Positions 36,073-45,103 of a stretch of DNA of 64,000 nt are shown piece after piece (position 1 is the first letter of the stretch; each line of letters starts with the position of its first letter). The notes beneath the pieces are model-generated. The model was given only the letters and a program-made list of their open reading frames with translations. It made no database searches and was not told the origin of the DNA. Source of the DNA: an uncultured Bacteroidota bacterium (GTDB taxonomy: Bacteria > Bacteroidota > Bacteroidia > Flavobacteriales > Flavobacteriaceae); contig CABXHU010000005.1 in NCBI GenBank assembly GCA_902512065.1, positions 19,320 to 83,319 on the forward strand, given 5' to 3'. A program made the position numbers and the translations under genes.

Positions 36073-37182
36073 ATGAAAGAAGATTATTATAAAATATTAG
36101 GAGTTAGTAAGGGTGCAAGTCAAGGAGAGATTAAAAAAGCTTATCGAAAGATGGCTATTAAATATCATCCTGATAAGAATCCAGATGATAAAGCTGCTGA
36201 AGATAAGTTTAAAGACGCGGCTGAGGCATACGAAGTCTTAAGTAACTCAGATAAAAAGGCAAAATATGATCAATTTGGTCATCAGGCTTTTCAAAATGGC
36301 GGAGCAGGCTTTAGTGGAGGAATGAATATGGACGATATATTTAGCCAATTCGGAGATATTTTTGGAGGTGCTTTTGGTGGTGGCTTTGGAGGTTTTGGAG
36401 GTCAAAGACAACGAGTTGTAAAGGGAAGTAATTTACGCGTTAGAGTTAATCTAACTCTAGAAGAAATCTCTAAAGGAGTAGACAAAAAAATTAAGGTAAA
36501 AAGAAAGATTAAAGCTCCAGGAGCAACCTTTAAAACATGTTCTACCTGTAATGGAAATGGACAAGTAACTAGAATTACTAGTACAATTCTAGGAAGAATG
36601 CAGACCTCTGCAACATGTCAATCATGTGGTGGGGCTGGACAAATGATTGATAATAGACCTAAGGGAGCAGATGCCAATGGTCTTGTAGTAGCTGAAGAGA
36701 CAGTTAAAATCCCTATTCCTCCAGGAGTGGTAGATGAAATGCAATTGAAAGTAAGCGGCAAAGGAAATGAAGCTCCAGGCAATGGTATTAATGGCGATCT
36801 TTTAGTAGTTATTAATGAAGTTCCGCATGAAAAGCTTCAAAGAGAAGGTGATAATCTACATTATGAATTGTATGTGAGCATGCCAGATGCAATTTTAGGA
36901 ACAGGTATGGAAATAAAGACAGTCACAGGAAAGGTTAGAATCAAAATTGACCCAGGAATGCAATCTGGAAAAATATTAAGACTAAGAGGTAAAGGCATCC
37001 CTAATATTAATGGCTATGCTACAGGAGATCTTTTAGTACATGTAAATGTTTGGACTCCAAAAACATTAAACAAAAAACAAAAACAATTCTTTGAATCTAT
37101 GAAAGATGATGAACATTTTGATCCCAAACCAGAAAGTTCTGATAAATCCTTTTTTGATAGAGTAAAAGATATGTTTTCATAA
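36073..37182 (+). CDS. dnaJ: Chaperone DnaJ with reduced zinc-finger domain
   Basis: 369 residues. The J-domain ([23 protein letters not shown] at about 34-36), a Gly/Phe-rich linker, a cysteine domain and the C-terminal substrate domains are in normal order. The cysteine domain has only two CxxCxGxG motifs (CSTCNGNG and CQSCGGAG) instead of four, equivalent to motifs 2 and 3 of E. coli DnaJ, so one zinc site rather than two is expected. The flanking sequence is intact, so this looks like a lineage form and not damage. Translation is coupled to grpE. Confidence 0.95.
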   Translation: MKEDYYKILGVSKGASQGEIKKAYRKMAIKYHPDKNPDDKAAEDKFKDAAEAYEVLSNSDKKAKYDQFGHQAFQNGGAGFSGGMNMDDIFSQFGDIFGGAFGGGFGGFGGQRQRVVKGSNLRVRVNLTLEEISKGVDKKIKVKRKIKAPGATFKTCSTCNGNGQVTRITSTILGRMQTSATCQSCGGAGQMIDNRPKGADANGLVVAEETVKIPIPPGVVDEMQLKVSGKGNEAPGNGINGDLLVVINEVPHEKLQREGDNLHYELYVSMPDAILGTGMEIKTVTGKVRIKIDPGMQSGKILRLRGKGIPNINGYATGDLLVHVNVWTPKTLNKKQKQFFESMKDDEHFDPKPESSDKSFFDRVKDMFS

Positions 37183-37267
37183 TCATAATATTTTCATAAT
37201 TCTTTCTTATAATTATCTAATTTCAGTTAGAGACTATTATCTTTATTAAGAAGATTTTTAATTAATT

Positions 37268-38194
37268 ATGGATAATTTATTAGTAGTTGACTCAGTATCA
37301 AAGACTTTTGCCGAACACAAGGCTCTAAACAGTGTTTCTATTAATATTCCTAAAGGAAGTATTTTTGGTTTATTAGGTCCTAATGGTGCAGGTAAAACAA
37401 CCCTTATTAGGATTATTAATCAAATAACGATGCCTGATTCTGGAAGTGTATTTCTAGACAACGAGCCGCTTAAGCAATCTCATATAAGGGATATTGGATA
37501 TTTGCCAGAAGAAAGAGGTTTATATCCTAAAATGAAAGTTGGTGAACAAGCACTTTATTTGGCTCAGCTAAAAGGAATGACAAAATCAGATGCAAAAAAG
37601 CAATTAAAACATTGGTTTGAAAAATTTGATATAGGAGAATGGTGGGGTAAAAAAGTAGTGGAATTATCAAAAGGAATGGCACAGAAAGTACAATTTATAG
37701 TAACTGTTCTTCATCAACCAAAATTACTGATATTTGATGAACCATTCTCTGGGTTTGACCCTATAAATGCAAATTTAATAAAAGATGAAATACTAAATCT
37801 TAGGGATCAAGGCGCTACTGTTATTTTTTCAACTCACAGAATGGAGTCAGTAGAAGAGCTTTGCGACTATATTGCTCTACTTAATAAGTCAAATAAAATA
37901 TTAGATGGAAAGTTAGATGAGATAAAAACAGAATATAAAACAAACACATTCGAGATTGGTTTGACTACCAGCAATAAACTCAATATAGAAAATGAAATAA
38001 AAAAGAGTTTTAATACTTCAGAAGCAACCTTTAAAGGATTAGGAAATAATCTAAAAATGAACATCAAATTAAAAGAAGCTCAGACTTCTGAAGAGTTACT
38101 AAGTTTTTTACTTAACAAAGGACAAGTTCAACATTTTAAGGAAGTTATTCCTAGTGCAAATGACATTTTTATTAAATCTGTTAAAGAGAATTGA
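37268..38194 (+). CDS. ABC transporter ATP-binding protein (NatA-like)
   Basis: 308 residues with Walker A (LGPNGAGKTTLI), Q-loop, signature ELSKGMAQKVQ, Walker B (LLIFDEPFSGFDP) and the H-loop (FSTHRMESVEE). The C-terminal DUF4162-like extension is typical of drug or Na+ exporters. Its stop overlaps the region just before the permease ATG by a few bases, so the two form one exporter. The substrate is unknown. Confidence 0.93.
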   Translation: MDNLLVVDSVSKTFAEHKALNSVSINIPKGSIFGLLGPNGAGKTTLIRIINQITMPDSGSVFLDNEPLKQSHIRDIGYLPEERGLYPKMKVGEQALYLAQLKGMTKSDAKKQLKHWFEKFDIGEWWGKKVVELSKGMAQKVQFIVTVLHQPKLLIFDEPFSGFDPINANLIKDEILNLRDQGATVIFSTHRMESVEELCDYIALLNKSNKILDGKLDEIKTEYKTNTFEIGLTTSNKLNIENEIKKSFNTSEATFKGLGNNLKMNIKLKEAQTSEELLSFLLNKGQVQHFKEVIPSANDIFIKSVKEN

Positions 38195-38196
38195 TT

Positions 38197-39501
38197 ATGG
38201 GGCATCTTAGATTGATTACTGAAAGAGAATATTTAAATAAGGTTACAAACAAATCTTTTATTCTTGCTACATTTTTAACTCCTTTAATAATTACGGGTTT
38301 TATAATGTTTCTTGGATATCTAACAAGTGTTAATAATGATGCAGTTAAGGTTATTTCAGTAGTTGATAACACAGGTTATTTTACTAATTCATTAATTAGT
38401 TCAGATGATTTAAAATTTGAATTTATTAATGATTTTGACTTGGAAGAAGCAAAGTTAATTTCAAAAACTAAAGCTGATTATGGATTGTTGTATATACCAA
38501 ATTATCGAGACTTAAATCAGATTGCAGATTCTACTATGTTTATTTCTGAAGATTCACCTTCACTAAGTATAATTTCAAAAATTGAGGACAGAATAGAGAA
38601 AGTCTTAACTAACAAAAACTTTGAAAATGCAGGGCTAGATATTGAAAAGATCAATAAATCAAAGATCTATATAAATTTATATCAAGAGAGTTTTGAAGGT
38701 GAAGAAACGACAAAGATGGACGGGCTTGTAAAAGTTATGTTTGGTATGATTTTAGGTGTGCTTTTATATATCTTTATTTTTGCATATGGCAGTATGATTA
38801 TGATGAGCGTTATAGAAGAGAAGACTAGTAGAATTGTAGAAATAATGATTTCTTCTGTAAAACCATTTCAATTGATGATGGGAAAAATATTAGGCACATC
38901 ATTAGCTGGACTAACTCAGTTTTTAGTTTGGGGCTTGCTTATAATGATGTTCTCATACCTTATGGCATCAGTTTTTGGTATAGAATCAACTACTCAAAAC
39001 AATGAGCTATTGCTGAATTCATCAGGAAATATGACAATGAATCAAGAAGCATTAGATGTGATTTCCGCATTTATTAGTCTTCCCATACTAAATATATTAA
39101 TCGCTTTTTTATTATATTTTCTTGGAGGGTATTTATTATATGCTTCATTGTTCGCAGCAATTGGAGCAGCAGTTGATAATCAAACGGATGCCCAACAATT
39201 TGTAATGCCTCTTACTATTATTTTAATTCTTGCTCTTTATGCCGGAATATTAACTGTTCCAGAAGATCCAAATGGTACAGTTGCAATCCTTTTGTCACAT
39301 ATTCCTTTTACCTCTCCAGTTGTTATGCTTATGAGAATTCCATACGGTGTTCCAGTTTATGAGCAAATTATTTCAATAATAATTTTATATTTAACTTTTA
39401 TATTATGTATATGGCTTGCTGCTAAGATATATAGGGTTGGAATCCTTATGTATGGAAAAAAACCTAGCTATAAAGAGTTAATTAAGTGGCTTAAATATTA
39501 A
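38197..39501 (+). CDS. ABC transporter permease (NatB-like, ABC-2 type)
   Basis: ATG 38197 is preferred over the upstream TTG. 434 residues: one membrane helix near the N-terminus, a large extracytoplasmic domain to about residue 175, then five or six helices with the ABC-2 segment VIEEKTSRIVEIMISSVKPFQLMMGKI. It pairs with the upstream ATPase in a Na+/drug-type exporter. The sigma-54 regulator gene follows after 8 bases. Confidence 0.9.
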   Translation: MGHLRLITEREYLNKVTNKSFILATFLTPLIITGFIMFLGYLTSVNNDAVKVISVVDNTGYFTNSLISSDDLKFEFINDFDLEEAKLISKTKADYGLLYIPNYRDLNQIADSTMFISEDSPSLSIISKIEDRIEKVLTNKNFENAGLDIEKINKSKIYINLYQESFEGEETTKMDGLVKVMFGMILGVLLYIFIFAYGSMIMMSVIEEKTSRIVEIMISSVKPFQLMMGKILGTSLAGLTQFLVWGLLIMMFSYLMASVFGIESTTQNNELLLNSSGNMTMNQEALDVISAFISLPILNILIAFLLYFLGGYLLYASLFAAIGAAVDNQTDAQQFVMPLTIILILALYAGILTVPEDPNGTVAILLSHIPFTSPVVMLMRIPYGVPVYEQIISIIILYLTFILCIWLAAKIYRVGILMYGKKPSYKELIKWLKY

Positions 39502-39509
39502 TTTTCGTT

Positions 39510-40673
39510 ATGTCAAAAATATTAATAGTAGAGGATGAGGCTTCAATAAGAAGGGTATTAGTGAAAATTCTTTCAGAAGAAGATAAATCTCATCAGATAT
39601 CTGAAGCTGAAGATGGTTTAGCTGCTTTAGATAAGATTAAAAAAGAAAATTTTGATCTTATACTTTGTGACATAAAAATGCCAAAAGTTGATGGAATAGA
39701 AGTTTTAGAGTTTTCTAAAAAAATTAGACCAGAAATTCCTGTAGTGATGATCTCTGGCCATGGCGATTTAGATACAGCAGTTGATTCAATGAAAAAAGGC
39801 GCCTATGATTATATATCCAAACCCCCTGATTTAAATAGACTTTTAAATACCGTTAGAAACGCTATTGATAAGAAAAATTTGACTACTCAAAATACTCTTT
39901 TGAAAAGAAAGATCATTAATTCATTTGAGATGGTTGGGGAGAGTAAAGAATTAAATAATATTAAAGAGCTTATAAAAAAAGTTTCTCCAACAGATGCAAA
40001 AATATTAATTACTGGACCTAATGGATCTGGTAAGGAGCTTGTGGCTAAATCAATTCATAGTTCAAGTAATAGAGCTCATAGCCCTTTAATTGAGGTTAAT
40101 TGCGCTGCTATTCCTAGTGAATTAATTGAAAGTGAGCTGTTTGGTCATGTAAAAGGATCTTTTACTGGAGCAGTTAAAGATAAGACAGGAAAGTTTGAAG
40201 TGGCTAATAGTGGAACAATTTTTCTTGATGAAGTTGGAGACATGAGTCTTTCGGCACAGGCAAAGGTCTTAAGAGTTCTTGAAGACAACTGCATACAGAA
40301 AGTAGGTGGTGGAAAAGATATTAAGATTGATGTTAGAGTAATTGCAGCTACTAATAAAGATTTAAAAAATGAGATAGAAAAAGGTAAGTTTAGAGAGGAT
40401 TTATTCCATAGACTTGCCGTAATAATTGTAAAGGTCCCTTCTTTAAATAAAAGAAGAGATGATATTCCATTATTGATAAGCCATTTTTCAGATAATATAT
40501 CAAGATCTCAAGGGTCTGATATTAAGAAATTTTCTAAATCAGCAATTAAATTATTAAAATCAATGGATTGGACTGGTAATGTTAGAGAGTTAAGGAATGT
40601 AGTTGAGAGATTAATAATATTAGGTGATGAAAATGAAATAACTGACAAAAATGTTAAAGAATTTGCTAAATAA
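39510..40673 (+). CDS. Sigma-54-dependent response regulator without HTH domain
   Basis: 387 residues. The receiver domain has phospho-acceptor Asp54 (LILCDIKMP). The AAA+ domain has Walker A GPNGSGKE at 169-176 and the sigma-54 contact loop GSFTGA at 216-221, where canonical NtrC has GAFTGA. The arginine-finger and sensor region ends NVRELRNVVERLIIL. The protein stops about 15 residues later (ENEITDKNVKEFAK), so the Fis-type HTH is absent, as in several short Bacteroidota relatives. No partner kinase is nearby. Confidence 0.92.
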   Translation: MSKILIVEDEASIRRVLVKILSEEDKSHQISEAEDGLAALDKIKKENFDLILCDIKMPKVDGIEVLEFSKKIRPEIPVVMISGHGDLDTAVDSMKKGAYDYISKPPDLNRLLNTVRNAIDKKNLTTQNTLLKRKIINSFEMVGESKELNNIKELIKKVSPTDAKILITGPNGSGKELVAKSIHSSSNRAHSPLIEVNCAAIPSELIESELFGHVKGSFTGAVKDKTGKFEVANSGTIFLDEVGDMSLSAQAKVLRVLEDNCIQKVGGGKDIKIDVRVIAATNKDLKNEIEKGKFREDLFHRLAVIIVKVPSLNKRRDDIPLLISHFSDNISRSQGSDIKKFSKSAIKLLKSMDWTGNVRELRNVVERLIILGDENEITDKNVKEFAK

Positions 40674-40684
40674 TTATCTATAAA

Positions 40685-42067
40685 ATGAAAAAACTTCTTT
40701 TTATCTTTTTTATATCAATTAATATTTTTTCTCAAGAAGATGCAAATACTATTAGAACTATATATGATTCTTCTCTTACCAATGGGAAAAGCTATCAATG
40801 GCTAGATTACCTTTCAAATCAAATTGGTGGACGTTTATCAGGGTCATTAAATGCAGAAAAGGCAGTTTACTGGACTAAGTCAGAACTTGAAAAAATAGGA
40901 TTAGATAAAGTCTGGTTACAACCAGTAATGGTTCCAAAATGGGTAAGGGGTAATCCTGAATTTGCGTTTATAGAAACTGCTCCTGGAAAAACAACTAATG
41001 TTAATATTTGTGCTCTAGGAGGATCAATTGCTACGCCTGCTAGTGGATTAAAAGCAAATATTGTTGAAGTAATAGATTTTGATGATTTAGAAAGACTTGG
41101 CAGATCAAATATTGAAGGTAAAATAGTATTCTATAATAGACCAATGGAAAAAACATTAATAGATACATTTAGATCATATGGAGGATGTGTTAATCAAAGA
41201 TATGAAGGGGCTGTACATGCAAGTAAATATGGAGCTGTTGGTGTAATTGTTAGATCTATGAATCTGGTACTTGATGATTTACCTCATACTGGAAGTATGA
41301 CTTATGGTGATATCCCCGTTGATAATAGAATTCCTTCTGCTGCAATTAGTACAAATGATGCGGAACTATTGAGTACAATGTTAAAATTAGATAATGATAT
41401 TAAATTTTATTTTAAGCAGAATTGTAAACAATTTAAAGATGTTTTGTCCTATAATGTTATTGGTGAATTAACCGGAAGTGAATTTCCTGATGAATATATT
41501 GTAGTTGGAGGTCATTTAGATTCATGGGATCTAGGTGATGGTTCTCATGACGATGGTGCAGGATGCGTTCAGTCTATGGACGTGATTAGATTATTAAAAT
41601 TATCAGGTATTACTCCAAAAAGAACTATTCGTGTAGTTTTATTTATGAATGAAGAGAACGGTACTAGAGGAGCTAAAAAATATGCTGAAGAATCATTTGC
41701 TAAGGGTGAAAATCACATTTTTGCATTAGAAAGTGATGCAGGAGGATTTTCTCCAAGAGGTTTCTATTTTGATACTGATCAGAAGAATTTTAATCAGGTA
41801 TTAACCTGGAAAGACTTATTTAAGCCATATTTAATACACTTTTTTGAACTAGGAGGCAGTGGAGCAGATGTAGGACCTTTAAAAACGCCAAACAATGTGC
41901 TTAGCGGTCTAAAACCTGATTCTCAGAGATACTTTGATCATCATCATTCATCTAGTGACACTTTTGATGCAATAAATAAAAGAGAATTAGAATTAGGCGC
42001 TGCAGCTATTACTTCCTTAGTATATCTAATTGATAAATATGGAATTGTAAATAAAATAAAATTGTAA
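40685..42067 (+). CDS. Secreted M28 family aminopeptidase
   Basis: 460 residues with a signal peptide (KKLLFIFFISINIFSQ). A PA-domain-like insert (about 120-230) precedes the M28 zinc site: GGHLDSWDLGDGSHDDGAG (HxD and the bridging Asp) and FMNEENG with the catalytic Glu pair. The later QRYFDHHHSSSDTFD supplies the last His ligand. It acts as a metallo-aminopeptidase outside the inner membrane. The gene follows the regulator by 11 bases. Confidence 0.92.
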   Translation: MKKLLFIFFISINIFSQEDANTIRTIYDSSLTNGKSYQWLDYLSNQIGGRLSGSLNAEKAVYWTKSELEKIGLDKVWLQPVMVPKWVRGNPEFAFIETAPGKTTNVNICALGGSIATPASGLKANIVEVIDFDDLERLGRSNIEGKIVFYNRPMEKTLIDTFRSYGGCVNQRYEGAVHASKYGAVGVIVRSMNLVLDDLPHTGSMTYGDIPVDNRIPSAAISTNDAELLSTMLKLDNDIKFYFKQNCKQFKDVLSYNVIGELTGSEFPDEYIVVGGHLDSWDLGDGSHDDGAGCVQSMDVIRLLKLSGITPKRTIRVVLFMNEENGTRGAKKYAEESFAKGENHIFALESDAGGFSPRGFYFDTDQKNFNQVLTWKDLFKPYLIHFFELGGSGADVGPLKTPNNVLSGLKPDSQRYFDHHHSSSDTFDAINKRELELGAAAITSLVYLIDKYGIVNKIKL

Positions 42068-42092
42068 TTAGATATTTTTTCCCATTTAGGAA

Positions 42093-42113
42093 TCAATTAA
42101 ATAGTTTAATTGA
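42093..42113. repeat. Perfect inverted repeat between convergent genes
   Basis: TCAATTAAA and TTTAATTGA form a 9-bp stem with loop TAG, between the stops of the M28 gene and kdsA. There is no T-run, so it is at best a weak terminator; it could also be an operator. Confidence 0.35.
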
Positions 42114-42214
42114 ATATTCAGTACCTCACTGTAGACAAGTAGTTGTATTTAGAAGGATAAGAAGCAATCCAATAAGTCTATAATAAGTGCTTTTACAGGT
42201 AAGATAAATGAGGA

Positions 42215-43036
42215 TTAGTCAAATTTATTTATTGTTCTCCTGATTTCAATCAAATTTGTTAATAACTTTTCAAGATTGTCTAGATTTAGCATGTTTGCAC
42301 CATCACTTTTAGCATTTTTAGGATCAAAATGTGTTTCTAAAAAGATTCCATCTACATTATTTACTACTCCTGCTCTTGCTATTGTTTCAATCATTTTAGG
42401 TAATCCACCTGTTACACCAGATAATTGATTTGGTTTTTGTAGAGAATGCGTTACATCTAAAACTGTAGTTGCAAATTCTTTCATTGATGGGATTCCTCTG
42501 AAATCTACAATCATATCTTGATAGCCAAACATTGTTCCTCTATCTGTTATCATTACATTATTATTCCCAGAATCTACAATTTTTTTAACTGCATGCTGCA
42601 TAGTTTCAGGACTCATAAATTGACCTTTTTTTATGTTTACAGTTTTACCTGTTTTTGCAGCAGCTACAAGCAAATCAGTTTGTCTTGCTAAAAAAGCAGG
42701 AATTTGTAGAACATCAACATATTTTGAGGCTAATGCAGCATCAGATATTTCATGGATATCAGTTAATGTTGGAATATTAAATTTATCTGATATATTTTTT
42801 AGAATATTTAGAGCTTTTTCATCTCCAATACCTGTAAAACTATCTAATTTGCTTCTGTTAGCCTTTTTAAAACTTCCTTTGAAAATAAAGGGTATTTCCA
42901 GTTTATTTGTAATAGCTAATATTTCTTTAGCAATCCTGTTAGCCATTTCATCTCCTTCTATTGCACAGGGGCCTGCTATTAGGAAAAAACTGTTTGATTT
43001 ACTGTGTTTTAGTTTAGGTATATTCTTTAATTCCAT
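42215..43036 (-). CDS. kdsA: 3-deoxy-8-phosphooctulonate (KDO-8-P) synthase
   Basis: 273 residues of the DAHP/KDO8P synthase fold. Motifs are FLIAGPCAIEGDEMA, FKGSFKKANRS, VLQIPAFLARQTDLL, VNIKKGQFMSPE and GGLPKMIETIARAGV. It condenses arabinose-5-phosphate with PEP for lipopolysaccharide inner core. It starts at 43036, with a good -7 box 20 bases upstream. Confidence 0.96.
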   Translation of the reverse strand: MELKNIPKLKHSKSNSFFLIAGPCAIEGDEMANRIAKEILAITNKLEIPFIFKGSFKKANRSKLDSFTGIGDEKALNILKNISDKFNIPTLTDIHEISDAALASKYVDVLQIPAFLARQTDLLVAAAKTGKTVNIKKGQFMSPETMQHAVKKIVDSGNNNVMITDRGTMFGYQDMIVDFRGIPSMKEFATTVLDVTHSLQKPNQLSGVTGGLPKMIETIARAGVVNNVDGIFLETHFDPKNAKSDGANMLNLDNLEKLLTNLIEIRRTINKFD

Positions 43037-43056
43037 GAGATTCTTAAATATTTGAG

Positions 43057-43064
43057 CAAAGTTA
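43057..43064 (-). promoter_or_regulatory. -7 promoter element of kdsA
   Basis: On the minus strand the sequence reads TAACTTTG, a perfect TAnnTTTG box 20 bases before the kdsA ATG. Confidence 0.5.
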
Positions 43065-43191
43065 TTATTATTTACATAATTACTGCTTTTTTTAACCTTA
43101 TTTTAAGACAATGAATTGAAATACAATTACTTATTGTTTATAAATTTTACCCATATAAACTAGCAAATTTCTCTAAATACAAATTAATTTG

Positions 43192-43199
43192 TATTTTTG
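43192..43199 (+). promoter_or_regulatory. -7 promoter element of the unknown membrane protein gene
   Basis: TATTTTTG fits TAnnTTTG and lies 33 bases before the ATG at 43233. The -33 position only has TTTC, so support is from the -7 box and position. Confidence 0.5.
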
Positions 43200-43232
43200 T
43201 GCCTTAACTAACTAATTAATTAATTAAGTATT

Positions 43233-44009
43233 ATGGAAAAATTATTAAATCGCTTAATTGATCTCCCTAGTGAGGTCAACGGATATTTACCTTGGAATTG
43301 TTGGAACGGCTGTATGAACGATTCAGAAGGTAACCTAGCAAGTTGGGCAGGAGACTTTTTTAGAGTCGGTGCCTTTGTAACTTGGGTTTGTTCTGTTGTT
43401 GCATCTGTTTCTATCCTTTGGGAAGGTGGAATGGGTGAAGGTACAGCAATGGTTGGAAGCCTTCTAGGTATGGTTTTATGGGTATACGCTGCATTTCCTA
43501 TCGCAATGGTGGTAAGAGGTGTTGGTGAAGAAGTTGCAGGATCAAAAGGTGACACAGTCACTCTTTTATTCCACGACTTGCCAATGGCTACAATCAAAGC
43601 AGTTGGATATATTACAGCTCTAGTAGCTACATTTGCTGCAGTTGCAGCAGCTGTTTCTGCAGTTTCTGCAGGATTTGTTGATATGACAGGTGGCGTAGAT
43701 ACTGGTTGGATGTCGAACTTTGATTATGCTTATGCTCTTCCAGGTTCAGCTATGGATGCATTTACTAACATGGTAGGTCTAGAATGGGTAGGCGGAGTGC
43801 TTAACGATTTCTGGGGCTGGGATGTTTCTAGAGCAGGAGATGGTTCTTGGGCTGGAGATGTTGTTGCATCTGCTTGGGGATTTGTTCAAGTAGCTGTTAT
43901 TCTAGCTAAGTTATATGTTGTAATGGCATTATATACTTTCTTCTGGAATGTATTAAATACTTTATTTAACTGGGTTAAGTCACCTTACTTACCAATGAGA
44001 ACAAAGTAA
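43233..44009 (+). CDS. Unrecognised tryptophan-rich four-helix membrane protein, probably highly expressed
   Basis: 258 residues; I do not recognise the family. Four hydrophobic helices are visible: VGAFVTWVCSVVASVSILW (about 46-64), a helix near 70-95, a very Ala/Val-rich helix (ALVATFAAVAAAVSAVSAG, about 130-148) and AVILAKLYVVMALYTFF (about 224-240). It has about 14 Trp. There is no signal peptide, and the N-terminus (LPWNCWNGCMND) holds two Cys. Codon use is noticeably less A/T-biased than its neighbours (GGT, GCT, AAC, CTA/CTT rather than TTA). It has its own promoter and a strong terminator. Together these suggest an abundant stand-alone membrane protein. Confidence 0.85.
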   Translation: MEKLLNRLIDLPSEVNGYLPWNCWNGCMNDSEGNLASWAGDFFRVGAFVTWVCSVVASVSILWEGGMGEGTAMVGSLLGMVLWVYAAFPIAMVVRGVGEEVAGSKGDTVTLLFHDLPMATIKAVGYITALVATFAAVAAAVSAVSAGFVDMTGGVDTGWMSNFDYAYALPGSAMDAFTNMVGLEWVGGVLNDFWGWDVSRAGDGSWAGDVVASAWGFVQVAVILAKLYVVMALYTFFWNVLNTLFNWVKSPYLPMRTK

Positions 44010-44027
44010 TTTAAACAATAAATTAAT

Positions 44028-44061
44028 AAAAAAAGGCCCTGTGATCAAGGGCCTTTTTTTT
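44028..44061 (+). terminator. Strong rho-independent terminator
   Basis: A-run plus GGCCCT, loop GTGATCA, then AGGGCC and eight T. The A- and T-runs extend the stem to 13 bp. It is the strongest terminator in the window and directly follows the unknown membrane protein gene. Confidence 0.92.
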
Positions 44062-44134
44062 ATGCTTTTTTTTAAAAAAACAGTATAGTAATACTAAATA
44101 GCCATACCTTCCGTTTTTTATTTAATCTTAAAAT

Positions 44135-45103
44135 ATGTTTTCTCTTTCTATATATCATTCGAAATTAAAATCTCAGTGGGATAATTTTATTGATAAATCT
44201 AAGAATGGAACATTTTTATTTCTAAGAGACTTTTTAGAATACCATAAAGATCAATATGAAGATTATTCTATTCTATTTTATAAAGACAATGATGTTGTTG
44301 CTGTTTTTCCTGCAAATAAGATTAATAGCAGCATATATTCTCATCAAGGGTTAACCTATGGAGGATTAATTATTGGAAGTCATATTAAATTTTCTAATGT
44401 ATTAGAAATATTTAGGTTACTACTATCTCATTTACATTCAAATAATTATACGTCCTTAACTATTAAGGAAATCCCTGAAATATATAGGATATTACCTAGT
44501 AGTGAAGTAAAATATTTATTGCATATAGTGGATTCTAAATTAATTAGAAGAGATGTTTTATCAGTAGTTAAAATTGGAAGAAATTCCTATTCTAGAGATA
44601 GAATGCAAGGGAATAAGAGGGGTAAAAAATTTAAACTTAATGTAAAGGAGGACTCAAATTTTGATGATTTCTGGAATACCATTTTAGTTCCAAATTTAAA
44701 AAGTAAGCATGGCGTTTCACCTGTACATTCTCTTGAAGAAATTGCCAGGCTAAAGAGCCTATTCCCAAAGAAAATAAGACAGTTTAATGTATATTTAGAT
44801 GATATGATTGTAGCAGGTACTACTATTTTTGAAACTAAGACTACCGCTCATGTTCAATATATTTCTGCCAATAAAGAAAAAAATAAATTGGGAAGTTTAG
44901 ATTATTTATTCACTTATTTAATTGAAGAAGTATTTAATGACAAGGAATATTTAGATTTTGGAAATTCAAATGAGAATAATGGGAAAAACATTAATGAAGG
45001 GCTATTATATTGGAAGGAAGGATTTGGAGCAAGAAGTGCAACCCAGGATTTTTACAAGATTAACACGTCTAATTTTAAAAAATTAGACGACATAATGATT
45101 TAA
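44135..45103 (+). CDS. FemAB/GNAT-like acyltransferase
   Basis: 322 residues. The layout matches FemAB-like, GNAT-type proteins of polysaccharide clusters: an N-terminal GNAT half (NGTFLFLRDFLEYHKDQY, DNDVVAVFPANK), HQGLTYGGLIIG, then a second half (MIVAGTTIFETKTTAHVQYISAN, YLDFGNSNENNGKNINEGLLYWKEGFGA). A transfer of an acyl or aminoacyl group to a sugar is likely. It overlaps the convergent flippase gene by 4 bases. Confidence 0.75.
   Translation: MFSLSIYHSKLKSQWDNFIDKSKNGTFLFLRDFLEYHKDQYEDYSILFYKDNDVVAVFPANKINSSIYSHQGLTYGGLIIGSHIKFSNVLEIFRLLLSHLHSNNYTSLTIKEIPEIYRILPSSEVKYLLHIVDSKLIRRDVLSVVKIGRNSYSRDRMQGNKRGKKFKLNVKEDSNFDDFWNTILVPNLKSKHGVSPVHSLEEIARLKSLFPKKIRQFNVYLDDMIVAGTTIFETKTTAHVQYISANKEKNKLGSLDYLFTYLIEEVFNDKEYLDFGNSNENNGKNINEGLLYWKEGFGARSATQDFYKINTSNFKKLDDIMI

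Noticed and set aside
42068..42214. Hidden small gene between the M28 peptidase and kdsA
   Set aside because: Neither strand holds a start-to-stop frame with recognisable features; only a short inverted repeat is present.
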